This document shows, one piece after another, positions 49,065 through 59,523 of a stretch of 64,000 nucleotides of DNA. The notes under the pieces were generated by a model, which did not search any database, was not told the DNA's origin, and was given only the letters and a program-made list of their open reading frames with translations. The number at the start of each line of letters is the position of its first letter. Position 1 is the stretch's first letter. The position numbers were made by a program, and so were the translations under genes. Source of the DNA: a bacterium HR40 (GTDB lineage: Bacteria > Pseudomonadota > Alphaproteobacteria > Geminicoccales > Geminicoccaceae); assembly GCA_002898275.1 (NCBI GenBank), contig BEIQ01000001.1, positions 799,899 to 863,898 of the forward strand. The letters run 5' to 3'.

Positions 49065-50549
49065 GTGAACGCCCTCACCCACCTCACCCTCGCCCAAGCG
49101 CGCCGGCTGCTCGCTGCGGGCGAAGTGTCGGCTGTCGAACTCACCGAGGCGCATCTGCGGGCGATCGAGCGCGCTCGTCATCTCAACGCCTTCATCACCG
49201 AGACCCCGGAGCGGGCGCTCGCCATGGCGAGGCGCTCGGACCAGCGGCGGCGCCAAGGCTCGCAGGGACTGCTCGAGGGAATCCCGATCGCCATCAAGGA
49301 CCTGTTCTGCACGGAGGGCATCCGCACCACAGCCGCTTCCCGCATCCTCGACGGCTTCATCCCACCCTATGAATCGACGGTCACGCGCAAGCTGTGGGAG
49401 GCGGGTGCGGTCTGCCTCGGCAAGACCAATCTCGACGAGTTCGCCATGGGCTCGGCCAACGTCACGAGCGCGTTCGGACCGGTGCGCAACCCGTGGACAC
49501 CGCCGGAGGAACCGGTGGCCCGCGTCCCGGGCGGCAGCTCCGGTGGCTCGGCGGCGGCGGTGGCCGCGCGTCTCTGCCTCGGTGCCACCGGCACCGATAC
49601 CGGCGGCTCGATCCGTCAACCCGCGAGTTTCTGCGGCATCGTCGGCCTCAAGCCGACCTATGGCCGCTGCTCGCGTTTCGGCATCGTGGCCTTCGCCAGC
49701 TCCCTCGATCAGGCCGGGCCGATGGCCCGTACCGTCGAGGACTGCGCCATCATGCTGCAGGCGATGGCCGGCTTCGACCCCCTCGACAGTACCTCGGCGG
49801 ATCTGCCGGTGCCCGACTGGGCCGGCGATGCGAGGGGCGAAGTGCGCGGGCTGCGAATCGGTGTTCCCAAGGAGTACCGAGCCGACGGTATGCCCGACGA
49901 GATCGACCGGCTGTGGCAGCAGGGGGCGGCTTGGCTCGCCGCAGCCGGGGCCGAGATCCGCGAGATCTCCCTGCCTCACACCCGTTATGCCCTCCCCACC
50001 TATTACATCGTCGCGCCGGCCGAAGCCTCTTCCAATCTCGCCCGCTACGATGGCATGCGTTTCGGACTGAGGATCGAGGGCGAGAACCTCGTCGACACTT
50101 ACGAGCGCACGCGCGGCGAAGGCTTCGGCCGGGAGGTGCGACGGCGGATCTTGATCGGCACCTATGTGCTCTCGGCCGGCTACTACGACGCCTACTATCT
50201 CAAGGCCCTCAAGGTACGCCGGAAGATCCGCGAGGACTTCGATCGCGCCTTCGAGCACGTCGACGCCATCCTGACTCCCACCGCACCGTCTGCCGCCTTT
50301 CGCATCGGCGAGAAGATGGACGATCCGGTGGCGATGTATCTCAACGATGTCTTTACCGTGCCGGCGAGCCTCGCCGGCTTGCCAGCGCTCTCGGTCCCGG
50401 CAGGTCTGTCGGCGGAAGGGTTGCCGCTCGGACTGCAGGTGATCGGCCGTCCCTTCGACGAGACGACGGTGCTGCGGGTCGGACGCGCCATCGAGGAAGC
50501 CGCCGACTTCCGTCACGTGCCACACGGGCTTGCGGGGAGCGAGGCATGA
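49065..50549 (+). CDS. gatA: Aspartyl/glutamyl-tRNA amidotransferase subunit A
   Basis: 494 residues starting at GTG 5 bp after gatC. Amidase-signature glutaminase: Lys in [26 protein letters not shown], and Ser in [26 protein letters not shown] and [14 protein letters not shown] are GatA-specific. It supplies ammonia to GatB. Overlaps gatB by 4 bp. Confidence 0.97.
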   Translation: MNALTHLTLAQARRLLAAGEVSAVELTEAHLRAIERARHLNAFITETPERALAMARRSDQRRRQGSQGLLEGIPIAIKDLFCTEGIRTTAASRILDGFIPPYESTVTRKLWEAGAVCLGKTNLDEFAMGSANVTSAFGPVRNPWTPPEEPVARVPGGSSGGSAAAVAARLCLGATGTDTGGSIRQPASFCGIVGLKPTYGRCSRFGIVAFASSLDQAGPMARTVEDCAIMLQAMAGFDPLDSTSADLPVPDWAGDARGEVRGLRIGVPKEYRADGMPDEIDRLWQQGAAWLAAAGAEIREISLPHTRYALPTYYIVAPAEASSNLARYDGMRFGLRIEGENLVDTYERTRGEGFGREVRRRILIGTYVLSAGYYDAYYLKALKVRRKIREDFDRAFEHVDAILTPTAPSAAFRIGEKMDDPVAMYLNDVFTVPASLAGLPALSVPAGLSAEGLPLGLQVIGRPFDETTVLRVGRAIEEAADFRHVPHGLAGSEA

Positions 50550-51997
50550 GCTGGGTGATCGAGGGCGAGACGGGAAAGTGGGAGCTCGTCTGCGGGCTCG
50601 AGGTCCACGCCCAGGTGATCTCCAACTCCAAACTGTTCTCCGGCGCGTCGACCCGATTCGGCGCACCCCCCAACAGCCAGGTCTCGCCGATCGATGCCGG
50701 CATGCCGGGCATGCTGCCGGTCCTCAATCGCTTCTGCGTCGAGCAGGCAGTCCGCACCGGTCTCGGGCTCCGGGCGCAGATCAACCTGTTTTCGGTGTTC
50801 GAACGCAAGAACTACTTCTATCCCGACCTGCCCAACGGCTACCAGATCAGCCAATATCAGCATCCGATCGTCGGCCGCGGCAGCCTCACGATCGAGCTCG
50901 CCGATGGCACCACCAAGGAGATCGGCATCACCCGACTGCATCTCGAGATGGATGCGGGCAAGTCCCTGCACGACCAGCTGCCGGACGCCACCCTCATCGA
51001 CCTCAACCGCTCGGGGGTGGCGCTCATGGAGATCGTTTCCGAGCCCGACATCCGCTCGCCCGAGGAAGCCGTTGCCTACATGCGCAAGCTGCGGTCGATC
51101 CTGCGCTATCTCGGCACCTGCGACGGCGACATGGAGAAGGGCAATCTGCGCTGCGATGCCAACGTCTCGGTGAGACGGCTCGGCAGTCGCGACTTCGGAA
51201 CACGTTGCGAGGTCAAGAATCTCAATTCCATGCGGTTCATCGCCCGGGCGATCGAGTACGAGGCGCGCCGGCAGGTGGACATTCTCGAATCCGGAGGCGT
51301 GGTGGAACAAGAGACGCGTCTCTTCGATTCCGTGCGGGGGGTCACGCGCTCCATGCGGACCAAGGAAGAGGCCCACGACTACCGCTACTTTCCCGACCCC
51401 GATCTCCTGCCCCTCGAGCTCGAGCCTGCTTTCGTCGAGCGCATCCGAGCCAGTCTGCCGGAGCTGCCGGACGAGAAAAAGGCCCGCTTCATGGCCGAAT
51501 ACGGTCTCTCGGCCTACGACGCCTCGGTGCTGGTGGCCGAGCGGGCGACGGCCGATTGGTTCGAGGAGGCGGCTCGCGGGCGGGATGCCAAACAAGTGGC
51601 GAACTGGGTCATTACCGAGCTCTTCGGTGCCCTCAATCGCACCGGCCGTGACATCGACGCCTGCCCGATCCGCCCCGCCCAGCTCGGCCGCCTGCTCGAT
51701 CTGCTGAACGACGGCACGCTCTCGGGCCGACTCGCCAAGGACGTCTTCCAGATCATGTTCGAGTCCGGCGAGGATCCCGAGACCATCGTCGAGAAGCGAG
51801 GACTGCGGCAGGTGACCGATACCGCCAGCCTCGAGCCCGTGGTCGAGCGGGTGATCGCCGAGAACCCCGCCCAGGTCGAGAAATACCGCAAGAACCCCAA
51901 AGTCATCGGCTGGTTCGTGGGCCAGGTGATGCGAGCGACCGGCGGCCGCGCCAACCCGCAACTCGTGCAGGAGCTGCTCGAACGGCGTCTCCGCTGA
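50546..51997 (+). CDS. gatB: Aspartyl/glutamyl-tRNA amidotransferase subunit B
   Basis: 483 residues: [48 protein letters not shown] and [20 protein letters not shown] are near-invariant in GatB. It activates and amidates misacylated Glu-tRNA(Gln)/Asp-tRNA(Asn). Overlap ATGA with gatA. Presence of the complex suggests glutaminyl-tRNA is made indirectly. Confidence 0.98.
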   Translation: MSWVIEGETGKWELVCGLEVHAQVISNSKLFSGASTRFGAPPNSQVSPIDAGMPGMLPVLNRFCVEQAVRTGLGLRAQINLFSVFERKNYFYPDLPNGYQISQYQHPIVGRGSLTIELADGTTKEIGITRLHLEMDAGKSLHDQLPDATLIDLNRSGVALMEIVSEPDIRSPEEAVAYMRKLRSILRYLGTCDGDMEKGNLRCDANVSVRRLGSRDFGTRCEVKNLNSMRFIARAIEYEARRQVDILESGGVVEQETRLFDSVRGVTRSMRTKEEAHDYRYFPDPDLLPLELEPAFVERIRASLPELPDEKKARFMAEYGLSAYDASVLVAERATADWFEEAARGRDAKQVANWVITELFGALNRTGRDIDACPIRPAQLGRLLDLLNDGTLSGRLAKDVFQIMFESGEDPETIVEKRGLRQVTDTASLEPVVERVIAENPAQVEKYRKNPKVIGWFVGQVMRATGGRANPQLVQELLERRLR

Positions 51998-52084
51998 GGG
52001 GCGGGGTCGGGCTCGAGGAGCCTCTTGCCCATGGTCGCAGTCGTCGGGTAACTGCGCGCCGGCTCTCGGCGTGGAGAGAACGCC

Positions 52085-53107
52085 GTGCCGGACTCGGCAA
52101 CGAAGACCTTCGACGTTCTCGGCATTGGCAACGCCATCGTCGACGTGCTGGCGCATGCGGAGGACGAACTTCTCGAGGAACTCGGCCTCGCCAAAGGGGC
52201 GATGACGCTGGTCGATGCCGATCGCAGCGCCTTTCTCTATTCCCGCATGGGACCTGCCCTCGAGGTCTCGGGCGGCTCCTGCGCCAATACCATGGCCGCT
52301 GTCGCGGACCTCGGCGGCCGTGCGGCCTTCATCGGCCGCGTGTGCGCCGACCAGATGGGCGAGGTGTTCCGCCACGATATCCGTGCCGCTGGCGTGCATT
52401 TCACCACCCCTGCCAGCCACGACGGCTCGCCCACCGCTCGCTGCCTCGTGTTCGTGACCCCGGATGCGCAGCGTACGATGGCGACCCATCTCGGCGCCTG
52501 CGCCGAACTCGGGCCGCAAGACATCGACCCGGAGCTGGTGCGGCGCAGCCATATCACCTATCTCGAAGGCTATCTGTGGGACCGTCCGCAGGCCAAGGCC
52601 GCCTGTCTCGAAGCGGCGCGATTGTGCCACGCGGCCGGCAACCGCCTGGCCCTCACCCTGTCCGATCCGTTCTGCGTCGACCGTTGGCGGGACGAACTCC
52701 GCGCCCTCGTCCGCGAGGAGGTGGATATCCTCTTCGCTAACGAGGCGGAGATCACCTCCCTCTATCGCGTCGACAGCTTCCTCGAGGCGCTCGAGCTGGC
52801 CCGCCGCGACGTGCCGCTCGCGGTCCTCACCCGCGGCCCGCGCGGCTCGGTCATCGCCACCCGAGAGGAGGTGCTGTGGGTCGATCCCGTGCCTCCCGCG
52901 CGGGTGCTCGATACCACCGGCGCGGGTGACCTCTACGCCGCCGGCTTTCTGCGCGGGCTGACCGCCGGGCTCGATCTCGCGAGCTGCGGCCGGTTGGCGA
53001 GCGCCTGCGCGGCTGCCATCATCGGCCAATACGGGGCGCGCACCGAGACCTCGCTCCGACCGCTGTTCGACGCCGTAGCCGTCTCGGCCGTGCAGAGGGG
53101 ATCCTAG
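52085..53107 (+). CDS. PfkB-family sugar kinase, adenosine kinase-like
   Basis: 340 residues from a GTG. FDVLGIGNAIVDVLAHAED, VSGGSCANTMAAVADLGG and the ATP/anion-hole motif DTTGAGDLYAAGFL are PfkB landmarks; the N-terminus and spacing match alphaproteobacterial adenosine kinases. Probably salvages adenosine to AMP. It converges on thiI and shares the CTAG of both stop codons. Confidence 0.9.
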   Translation: MPDSATKTFDVLGIGNAIVDVLAHAEDELLEELGLAKGAMTLVDADRSAFLYSRMGPALEVSGGSCANTMAAVADLGGRAAFIGRVCADQMGEVFRHDIRAAGVHFTTPASHDGSPTARCLVFVTPDAQRTMATHLGACAELGPQDIDPELVRRSHITYLEGYLWDRPQAKAACLEAARLCHAAGNRLALTLSDPFCVDRWRDELRALVREEVDILFANEAEITSLYRVDSFLEALELARRDVPLAVLTRGPRGSVIATREEVLWVDPVPPARVLDTTGAGDLYAAGFLRGLTAGLDLASCGRLASACAAAIIGQYGARTETSLRPLFDAVAVSAVQRGS

Positions 53108-54588
53108 GTTTCGCCGAACGCTCGCCGCCACTCCGCCTCGACGGCCCGTTCGACCGCAGCGATACCGCCGCGGAAGGCATAGGCGTCGAAGCCCGCCTGT
53201 TGCATGAGCTCGGCGACGAGCGGCGTGCGCGTGCCGAAGGTACAATAAAGGACGTAGCGCTTGTCACGGTCGAGGCTGCGCCAACGTTCCATCAGTTCGT
53301 CGGCCGGAATGTTGACCGCCCCGGGCACGTGCCAGCGGCGGTATTCCGCCGGGGTGCGGCAGTCGATCACCACCTCGCCCTCGCCGAAGCGGTCGACGAA
53401 CAGATAGGGTTCGCGCAAATCTTCGGCTTTTAGTGCCATGACATCGAGCGTCCGCCGGCTGTCGAGCGCACGCGCCAACATCTCCGGCTCGAGCTTCGCC
53501 AGTTCCGCCTCGAGCTGCCCCACCCGAGCGGCGATGGCCGGCTTCGCTCCCGAAAGCCCGCAGAGCTCCGGCACGCGCTCGGACAGCGGGGCCGTGCCGA
53601 TGCGGCGCGCTTCGGCGACGATTTCGGCCTTGTCGAAGCCGGCGAGCGGGCGCAGCACGGGCACTTCGGCGAAGCGGTCGAGGGTAGCGAGATTGGCGAG
53701 GGTCTGGGAGGAGACCTGGCCCAATGCCTCGCCCGTGACCACCATGTCCGCCCGTTCGATCCGGGCGAGCGCCGACGCCGCCCGATAGAACAGGACCTTG
53801 AGCACCAGCTGCCAATAGGGCCTTGCGGTCCTCCGCTTGAGCTCCTCGACGAGCGGCGCGAAATCGACGAGATAGAGCCGCGGACGGGTGCCGTGGGCCC
53901 ACAGCTCGCAGAGGAGCTTCACCACCTGTACCGCGAGCCGCTCCTGGGCTCGGCCGGCCAGGCTGCAGTGAAGGAAGTGCACTTCCGCCCCGCGCCGCAA
54001 CATCCGCCAAGCCGCGACGGGCGAATCGAAGCCGCCCGAAATCAGCGCCAACACCTTGCCCTGCACCCCAGCCGGCAGACCTCCCGCACCCGCGAGCCGC
54101 TCGCGGGAGAGAAAGGCAGTGTCGCCCACGAGCTCGACCCGCACCGTCACTTCCGGCGCATCCAGGTCGACCTTGGCCAAAGGCGCGAGCGCCGCCCCCA
54201 GCGCCACCTCCACGTCGCGGCTGGTGAAGGGCTCCGGGGTCAGCCTCTTGGCCCGCACGGCGAAGCGCCGGCCGCGCACCGCCTCGGCGAACACCCGGCC
54301 GCCGACGAGAGCGATCTCCCCGGGGTCGGCGCGGCAGACAGCGTCGACCGGACAGATGGCGGCAAGCCCGAAGACGTGGCTGAGCACCGAGGCGGCGGCA
54401 TCGACCGCCGCTGTCTCGACGAGGAAACGGGTGCCCAGACGGCGCAACGCGAAGGTCGAGCCGGCGCGGCTCAGGGCATCGCGCACATTGTGCTCGAGTT
54501 GGGCGATAAAGCGCGTTCGCGTGCGTCGCGACTTCACCACGATATCGGGACCGATGAGCGCGAGCAGCGCGCCCGGCCGTTCGTTCAT
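53104..54588 (-). CDS. thiI: tRNA 4-thiouridine synthase with rhodanese domain
   Basis: 494 residues: N-terminal ferredoxin-like and THUMP domains, PP-loop adenylation motif LISGGFDSPVAAW, the conserved Cys in VPELCGLSGAKP, and a C-terminal rhodanese domain with catalytic Cys in VLYCTFGTRTPLVAELM. The rhodanese part carries the persulfide, as in enterobacterial ThiI; many bacterial ThiI lack it. It thiolates U8 of tRNA and may serve thiamin synthesis. Confidence 0.95.
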   Translation of the reverse strand: MNERPGALLALIGPDIVVKSRRTRTRFIAQLEHNVRDALSRAGSTFALRRLGTRFLVETAAVDAAASVLSHVFGLAAICPVDAVCRADPGEIALVGGRVFAEAVRGRRFAVRAKRLTPEPFTSRDVEVALGAALAPLAKVDLDAPEVTVRVELVGDTAFLSRERLAGAGGLPAGVQGKVLALISGGFDSPVAAWRMLRRGAEVHFLHCSLAGRAQERLAVQVVKLLCELWAHGTRPRLYLVDFAPLVEELKRRTARPYWQLVLKVLFYRAASALARIERADMVVTGEALGQVSSQTLANLATLDRFAEVPVLRPLAGFDKAEIVAEARRIGTAPLSERVPELCGLSGAKPAIAARVGQLEAELAKLEPEMLARALDSRRTLDVMALKAEDLREPYLFVDRFGEGEVVIDCRTPAEYRRWHVPGAVNIPADELMERWRSLDRDKRYVLYCTFGTRTPLVAELMQQAGFDAYAFRGGIAAVERAVEAEWRRAFGET

Positions 54589-54657
54589 CCTGCTGGCTCC
54601 TCGATCCTCTGTCCCGAGCTCGTTCCCGACCGCGCCGCGCCGTCCGCGCCCCGCCTT

Positions 54658-55947
54658 TCAGGTGGCCGCCGCCCGCAGCGCCTGGTCGAGATCGGCGATG
54701 ATGTCGTCCACCGTCTCGATCCCGATCGACAGACGGATGACCTCTGGCCCGGCCCCAGCTGCCCGCTGCTGTTCCGGCGACAGCTGGCGGTGGGTGGTCG
54801 AGGCCGGGTGGATGATGAGCGAGCGGGTGTCGCCGATGTTCGCGACATGGGAAAGGAGCTGGCAATTGTCCACCACCTTGACCCCCATCTCATAGCCGCC
54901 CTTGACCCCGAAGGTGAACACGCCGCCCACGCCCCGCGGACAGTATTTGTCGACCGTCGGCGTGCGGTTTTGCGGCAGCCGCGGATAGGACACCCAAGCG
55001 ACGAGCGGATGGTCGGCGAGAAAGGCGGCGACCCGGTCGGCATTGTGGACGATGCGCTCCATGCGCAGCGGCAGGGTCTCGATGCCCTGGAGGATGAGGA
55101 AGGCATTCATCGGCGACAGGCAGGCGCCGAGATCCCGAAGCCCCATCGCCTTCGCGCGCACGGAGAAGGCGAAACGACCGAAGGTCTCGGCGAAGCGGAG
55201 GCCGTGGTAGGCCTCGCAGGGCTCGGTCATGAGCGGGAATTTGCCGCTCGCGAACCAGTCGAAACGGCCGCTCTCGACGACGATGCCGCCAATCGAGTTC
55301 CCCTGCCCGCCGAGATATTTCGTGAGCGAGTGCACGACGATGTCCGCTCCCCATTCGAAGGGCCGGCAGAGATAGGGCGTGGGCAGGGTGTTGTCGACGA
55401 TGAGCGGGATCCCGTGCGCGTGCGCGATGTGCGCGATGGCCTCGATATCGGCGACGATGCCATCGGGGTTGGAGGCACTCTCGATGAAGATCGCCTTGGT
55501 CCGCGACTCGATGGCGCGGCGGAAATTCTCGGGATCGCGCGGATCGACGAAGCTCGCGCGCCAGCCGAATTGGGGGAAGCTCTGTTTCAGCTGGTTGATC
55601 GATCCGCCGTACATGCGGCTCGAGGCGACGATGTGGTCGCCCGGTTGCATGAGGTTGAAGAAGGCCAGCACCTGGGCGGCGTGACCGGAAGCGGCGGCAC
55701 AGGCAGCGCTGCCCCCCTCGAGCGCCGCTACCCGCTCCTCGAGTACCGCGACCGTGGGATTGGTGAGGCGCGAGTAAATGTTGCCGAACTGCTGCAAGTT
55801 GAAAAGCGAGGCCGCGTGTTCGACATCTTCGAACACATAGGAAGTGGTCTGGTAGATGGGCACCGCCCGCGCGCCGGTCGTCGGGTCCGGCGCGGCACCC
55901 GCATGCACCGCCAGCGTCTCGAATCCGTACCGCCGTTCCTGGCTCAT
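54658..55947 (-). CDS. metY: O-acetylhomoserine sulfhydrylase
   Basis: 429 residues of the Cys/Met PLP family. The cofactor lysine is in VVHSLTKYLGGQGNSIGG. ETLAVHAGAAPDPTTGARAVPIYQTTSY, SRLTNPTVAVLEERVAALEGG and LGACLSPMNAFLILQGIETL fit MetY (length near 430) rather than the ~390-residue MetB/MetC. Makes homocysteine from O-acetylhomoserine and sulfide. It lies 69 bp after... the thiI start in the opposite reading order, both on the minus strand, so metY is upstream of thiI. Confidence 0.95.
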   Translation of the reverse strand: MSQERRYGFETLAVHAGAAPDPTTGARAVPIYQTTSYVFEDVEHAASLFNLQQFGNIYSRLTNPTVAVLEERVAALEGGSAACAAASGHAAQVLAFFNLMQPGDHIVASSRMYGGSINQLKQSFPQFGWRASFVDPRDPENFRRAIESRTKAIFIESASNPDGIVADIEAIAHIAHAHGIPLIVDNTLPTPYLCRPFEWGADIVVHSLTKYLGGQGNSIGGIVVESGRFDWFASGKFPLMTEPCEAYHGLRFAETFGRFAFSVRAKAMGLRDLGACLSPMNAFLILQGIETLPLRMERIVHNADRVAAFLADHPLVAWVSYPRLPQNRTPTVDKYCPRGVGGVFTFGVKGGYEMGVKVVDNCQLLSHVANIGDTRSLIIHPASTTHRQLSPEQQRAAGAGPEVIRLSIGIETVDDIIADLDQALRAAAT

Positions 55948-56085
55948 GCTCGTCGACTCCCTCGCCCATACCGCAGCCGGTTTCCTGTTTGCCGCCGGCC
56001 GCGTCCCGGTTCGCGTGTGGGCGGGTTATAGGGCATCCTGGCGCGGCGGACAGGCGGGCCGGCCCATGGCAGCGCCGGACCGCCC

Positions 56086-56934
56086 CTAGCCGATCCGCTC
56101 GGGCCAGAAGCGCGGTGGGGAGCCGGCGAGCTTTTCCGCCGCCGCGACCAGAGCGAGCTCGTCGGTACCGAGCCGCGCCGTCTCTTCGAGCACCGCGAAG
56201 GTCGCCGAGACCGTGCGCGCGAGGGCGAGAGCGGGCGGGGTGGCAGCGAGCAGCTCGACGAGGAGCCGAGCGGCAAAGACATCGCCGGCACCGGAGGTCG
56301 GGCAACGCAGTCGCGGTGTTTCCACCCAGAACGCAGCCTCCGGCGCCGACCACAGCACCCCGAGGCGGTCAGGAGCGCGCGTCGGCAGGCCGGTGGCGAC
56401 CACGAGACGGGGCCCTCGCGCATGCAGCGCCCGGGCAGCGGCGAGCGCATCTTGCGGGTTGTCCACCGGGCGGCCGGCGAGCCAGGCGAGCTCGAAGCGA
56501 TTGGGCGTCACCACGGCCGCATGCGGCAGGGCTCGCTCCCGCAACAGCTCGGGCAAACCCGACGGCACGTAGAAGCCACGACCTTCTTCCCCCATCACCG
56601 GATCGCACAGCCAAAAAGGGAGACGATTCCGTTGGCGCAGCCCGTCGAGGAACTGGATGACGGCTTCGCCGACGTCGGGGCTGGCGAGATGTCCGGTGAG
56701 GACAGCCGCGAGACGCTCGAGCCTCGCCGCGGCGTCGAGACCCGCGAGGAGGGCGGCGACGGCGGCGGCATCGATCGGCAGCGCCGCCGTTTTGCCGTGC
56801 CCTGGATGGTGGACGAAGAAAAGGGTGGGCACGATCACCGGCTCGAGACCGAAGTGCTCGAGAACGAGGGTGGCAGCTCGGTTGCCGACCCGGCCGCTCG
56901 CCACGAGGGACTGGATGGAGAGGACCTGCTTCAC
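56086..56934 (-). CDS. pdxY: Pyridoxal kinase
   Basis: 282 residues from a GTG. VLSIQSLVASGRVGNRAATLVLEHFG at the start, CDPVMGEEGRGFYV, VTPNRFELAWLAG, and the anion-hole TSGAGDVFAARLL are PdxY/PdxK hallmarks. Phosphorylates pyridoxal or related vitamers. It is divergent from pdxH, so both PLP-salvage genes share a 74-bp promoter region; the adjacent metY needs PLP. Confidence 0.93.
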   Translation of the reverse strand: MKQVLSIQSLVASGRVGNRAATLVLEHFGLEPVIVPTLFFVHHPGHGKTAALPIDAAAVAALLAGLDAAARLERLAAVLTGHLASPDVGEAVIQFLDGLRQRNRLPFWLCDPVMGEEGRGFYVPSGLPELLRERALPHAAVVTPNRFELAWLAGRPVDNPQDALAAARALHARGPRLVVATGLPTRAPDRLGVLWSAPEAAFWVETPRLRCPTSGAGDVFAARLLVELLAATPPALALARTVSATFAVLEETARLGTDELALVAAAEKLAGSPPRFWPERIG

Positions 56935-57008
56935 TCTGGCGTCTTTTCCCGCTGCTTCGCGGCGCTAGAGAAGGAACCGATGGCAGAGACGGCAAGTGGG
57001 AGGAGAGC

Positions 57009-57647
57009 GTGGCCGCAACCGATAGCAGGGCCCGACGAGACTACGATGGGCCGGCACTGCTCGAGAGCGAGGCCGCTGACGATCCCTTCGTGCAATTCGG
57101 CCGTTGGTTCTCCGACATGCTGAAGGCCGGTTTCATCGAGCCGCAGGCCATGGTGCTGGCAACCGCGGATGCCGCCGGAACGCCATCGGCGCGCATGGTG
57201 CTGCTCAAGGAATGGGACCGTTCGGGCTTCGTCTTCTACACCAATTTCGACAGCCGCAAGGGCCGCGAGCTCGCCAACAATCCACGAGCCGCTCTGCTCT
57301 TTTACTGGGATCGGCTGCACCGGCAGGTGCGCATCGAGGGTCGGGTCGAACGGGTGCCGGACGCTATGGCGGATGCCTATTTCGCCGTCCGTCCCTACGG
57401 CAGCCAGATCGGCGCCTGGGCGTCGCGACAGAGCGCGCCGGTGCCGGACCGGGCTTGGCTCGAAGCGCGGGTCGAGGAGCTCAGACAGCGCTATCCTCGG
57501 GAGGTGCCGCGGCCGGCCTGGTGGGGCGGCTTCCGCGTGGTGCCGCATTGGTTCGAGTTCTGGCAGGGTCGGCCGGACCGCCTCCACGATCGCCTCGCCT
57601 ATGAGCGCACCGACGGGGGTTGGCGACGCTTCCGGCTTTCCCCCTGA
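57009..57647 (+). CDS. pdxH: Pyridoxamine 5'-phosphate oxidase
   Basis: 212 residues from a GTG preceded by GGGAGGAG. MVLATADAAGTPSARMVLLKEWD, FYTNFDSRKGRELANNP, FYWDRLHRQVRIEGRVER and the C-terminal RLHDRLAYER...WRRFRLSP are canonical. FMN-dependent oxidation of PNP/PMP to PLP. Confidence 0.96.
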   Translation: MAATDSRARRDYDGPALLESEAADDPFVQFGRWFSDMLKAGFIEPQAMVLATADAAGTPSARMVLLKEWDRSGFVFYTNFDSRKGRELANNPRAALLFYWDRLHRQVRIEGRVERVPDAMADAYFAVRPYGSQIGAWASRQSAPVPDRAWLEARVEELRQRYPREVPRPAWWGGFRVVPHWFEFWQGRPDRLHDRLAYERTDGGWRRFRLSP

Positions 57648-57718
57648 CGCCGTTCCAGCCTTGCCGACGGGGCAGCTGACGCCAGCTTGAGAGTGGCTTC
57701 GCGCCCAGGAGGAGCCCC

Positions 57719-58456
57719 ATGGACGGCGAACGCAGAACAGTCTTCATCACCGGAGCGAGCCGCGGCATCGGCCATGCGACAGCGACCTATTTCGTCCGCC
57801 GCGGTTGGCGCGCCATCACCTGCTCGCGCGAGCCGGTGCCGCCACAATGCCCGCGCAACGAGCGCCACGCCCATATCACCATCGACCTCGCCGATACCGA
57901 ACGGCTGCCCGAGGCGGTGGCACGCCTCGAAGCCCTTCTCGACGGTCAGCCGCTCCACGCTCTCGTCAACAATGCCGGCTATTCGCCCAAGCACCCCGAC
58001 GGCAGTCGCATCGGCTGTCTCGACGGCGAGATGACCCTCTGGGAACGGGTGTTCCGCATCAACTTCTTCGCTCCCGTCTATTTCTCGCGCGCCTGCGCCC
58101 CGCTGTTGGCGAAAAGCCGCGGTGCGATCGTCAATATCACCTCGATCGCTGGCCACCGCGTCCACCCGTTCGCCGGGAGCGCCTACAGCACGTCCAAAGC
58201 GGCCCTCACCGCGCTGACCCGCGAGCTCGCAGCCGACCTCGCCCATCTCGGCATCCGGGTCAACGCCGTCTGCCCAGGGGAGATCAACACCGCCATCCTC
58301 TCCCCTGGTACGGAGGCCCTGGTGGAACGCATTCCGCTCCGCCGTCTCGGCTCGCCCGAAGAGGTCGCTTCGGTGATCTTCTACCTCTGCGGCGAGGAAG
58401 CCTCCTACATCACCGGCGCCGAGATTCCCGTGAACGGCGGCCAGGACGTCTACTGA
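57719..58456 (+). CDS. Short-chain dehydrogenase/reductase
   Basis: 245 residues. NAD(P) motif TGASRGIGHA (about 11-20), NNAG, and the catalytic set Ser...Tyr-Lys in ITSIAGHRVHPFAGSAYSTSKAAL. The end YITGAEIPVNGGQDVY is typical of FabG-like SDRs. Substrate unknown. AGGAGG precedes the ATG. Confidence 0.9.
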   Translation: MDGERRTVFITGASRGIGHATATYFVRRGWRAITCSREPVPPQCPRNERHAHITIDLADTERLPEAVARLEALLDGQPLHALVNNAGYSPKHPDGSRIGCLDGEMTLWERVFRINFFAPVYFSRACAPLLAKSRGAIVNITSIAGHRVHPFAGSAYSTSKAALTALTRELAADLAHLGIRVNAVCPGEINTAILSPGTEALVERIPLRRLGSPEEVASVIFYLCGEEASYITGAEIPVNGGQDVY

Positions 58457-58474
58457 AGCGTCCCCCTGCCCTTG

Positions 58475-58705
58475 CTACGGTTTGCGGCCAACGGCAGCGA
58501 GAAGGACGAAGAGAAGGGCGAGACAGGCCAGCACCAGCCATTCGCCACGCAGGACGATCCCGTGGGTGGCGAGGTCCGAGAGCAGGGTGCTCGCGGGCAC
58601 CGGCCCGCCGGCAAAGCCGAGGCGATCGGCGAAGAGCACGAGCCCGAGCCCGAAGCCCGCAGCCACACCCAAGGTCGCGAGGAGGAGGAGCCAACGCAGC
58701 CACAT
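58475..58705 (-). CDS. Small two-helix membrane protein trailing the pot operon
   Basis: 76 residues with two hydrophobic helices (WLRWLLLLATLGVAAGFGLGLVLFA and EWLVLACLALLFVLLAAVG). The ATG lies 5 bp after the permease stop, so it is probably translated from the transporter mRNA. No family recognised; it could be an accessory or small regulatory subunit. Codon use is consistent with a real gene, but size makes it less certain. Confidence 0.6.
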   Translation of the reverse strand: MWLRWLLLLATLGVAAGFGLGLVLFADRLGFAGGPVPASTLLSDLATHGIVLRGEWLVLACLALLFVLLAAVGRKP

Positions 58706-58710
58706 GGCGG

Positions 58711-59514
58711 CTAATCGCGAATGCCACGAAGCTGCAGGCTGCGACGCCTGAGACCCTCGGCCGCGAAGAGCAACGCCACGGCGAGCAGAACGAGCAAGGT
58801 GGCGGCAGCGAGGATCGTCGGGCTGATGTTCTCGCGAATCCCGTCGAACATTTGCCGCGGCAGGGTGCGCTGGCCGGGCCCCGTGAGGAACATCGCCACC
58901 ACCAGCTCGTCGAAGGAGGTCGCAAAGGCGAACAGCGCCCCGGACACCACCCCCGGGGCGACGAGTGGCAACACGATGCGCCGAAACACGGTCCATGGCC
59001 CGGCGCCGAGCGACAGGCCGGCACGCACAAGGTTGCGATCGAAACCAGCCAAGGTGGCGGAGACGGTGACGACGACGAACGGCGCGCCGAGCGCCGCATG
59101 GGCCAGAGCGAGCCCCAGCAGGCTCCCCGTGAGGCCGAGCCGAAGATAGAAGAAATAGACCCCCGTCGCCACGATCACCACCGGCACCACCATGGGAGAC
59201 AGCAAAAGGCCAGTGAGCAGCCGCCGAAAGCGGAAATCGGCGAGCTCGAGGCCGATGGCGGCCGCCGTGCCGAGCACGGTGGCGATGACCATGGCGGCAG
59301 TGCCGACGACAACCGAATTGACAAAGGCCCGCCACCACAGTTCCGACTGCCACAGCTCGCGATACCAGCGGAGCGATAGCCCGGGCAGCGGAAAACTCAG
59401 AAAAGCACCGGAGCTCAGCGAAAGAGGCACGATCACGAACAAGGGCAGGACGAGGAAGGCGAGGACGAGGATCGCCCAGCTCCAGAGCACGAACCGCCCG
59501 GGTGCGAGGTGCAC
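58711..59514 (-). CDS. potC: Spermidine/putrescine-type ABC transporter permease
   Basis: 267 residues from a GTG, six predicted helices. The EAA loop is RAGLSLGAGPWTVFRRIVLPLVAPGV. SFDELVVAMFLTGPGQRTLPRQMFDGIRENISPTI is typical of PotC-like permeases. Starts 9 bp after the partner permease. Confidence 0.9.
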   Translation of the reverse strand: MHLAPGRFVLWSWAILVLAFLVLPLFVIVPLSLSSGAFLSFPLPGLSLRWYRELWQSELWWRAFVNSVVVGTAAMVIATVLGTAAAIGLELADFRFRRLLTGLLLSPMVVPVVIVATGVYFFYLRLGLTGSLLGLALAHAALGAPFVVVTVSATLAGFDRNLVRAGLSLGAGPWTVFRRIVLPLVAPGVVSGALFAFATSFDELVVAMFLTGPGQRTLPRQMFDGIRENISPTILAAATLLVLLAVALLFAAEGLRRRSLQLRGIRD

Positions 59515-59523
59515 CGTTCCCTC

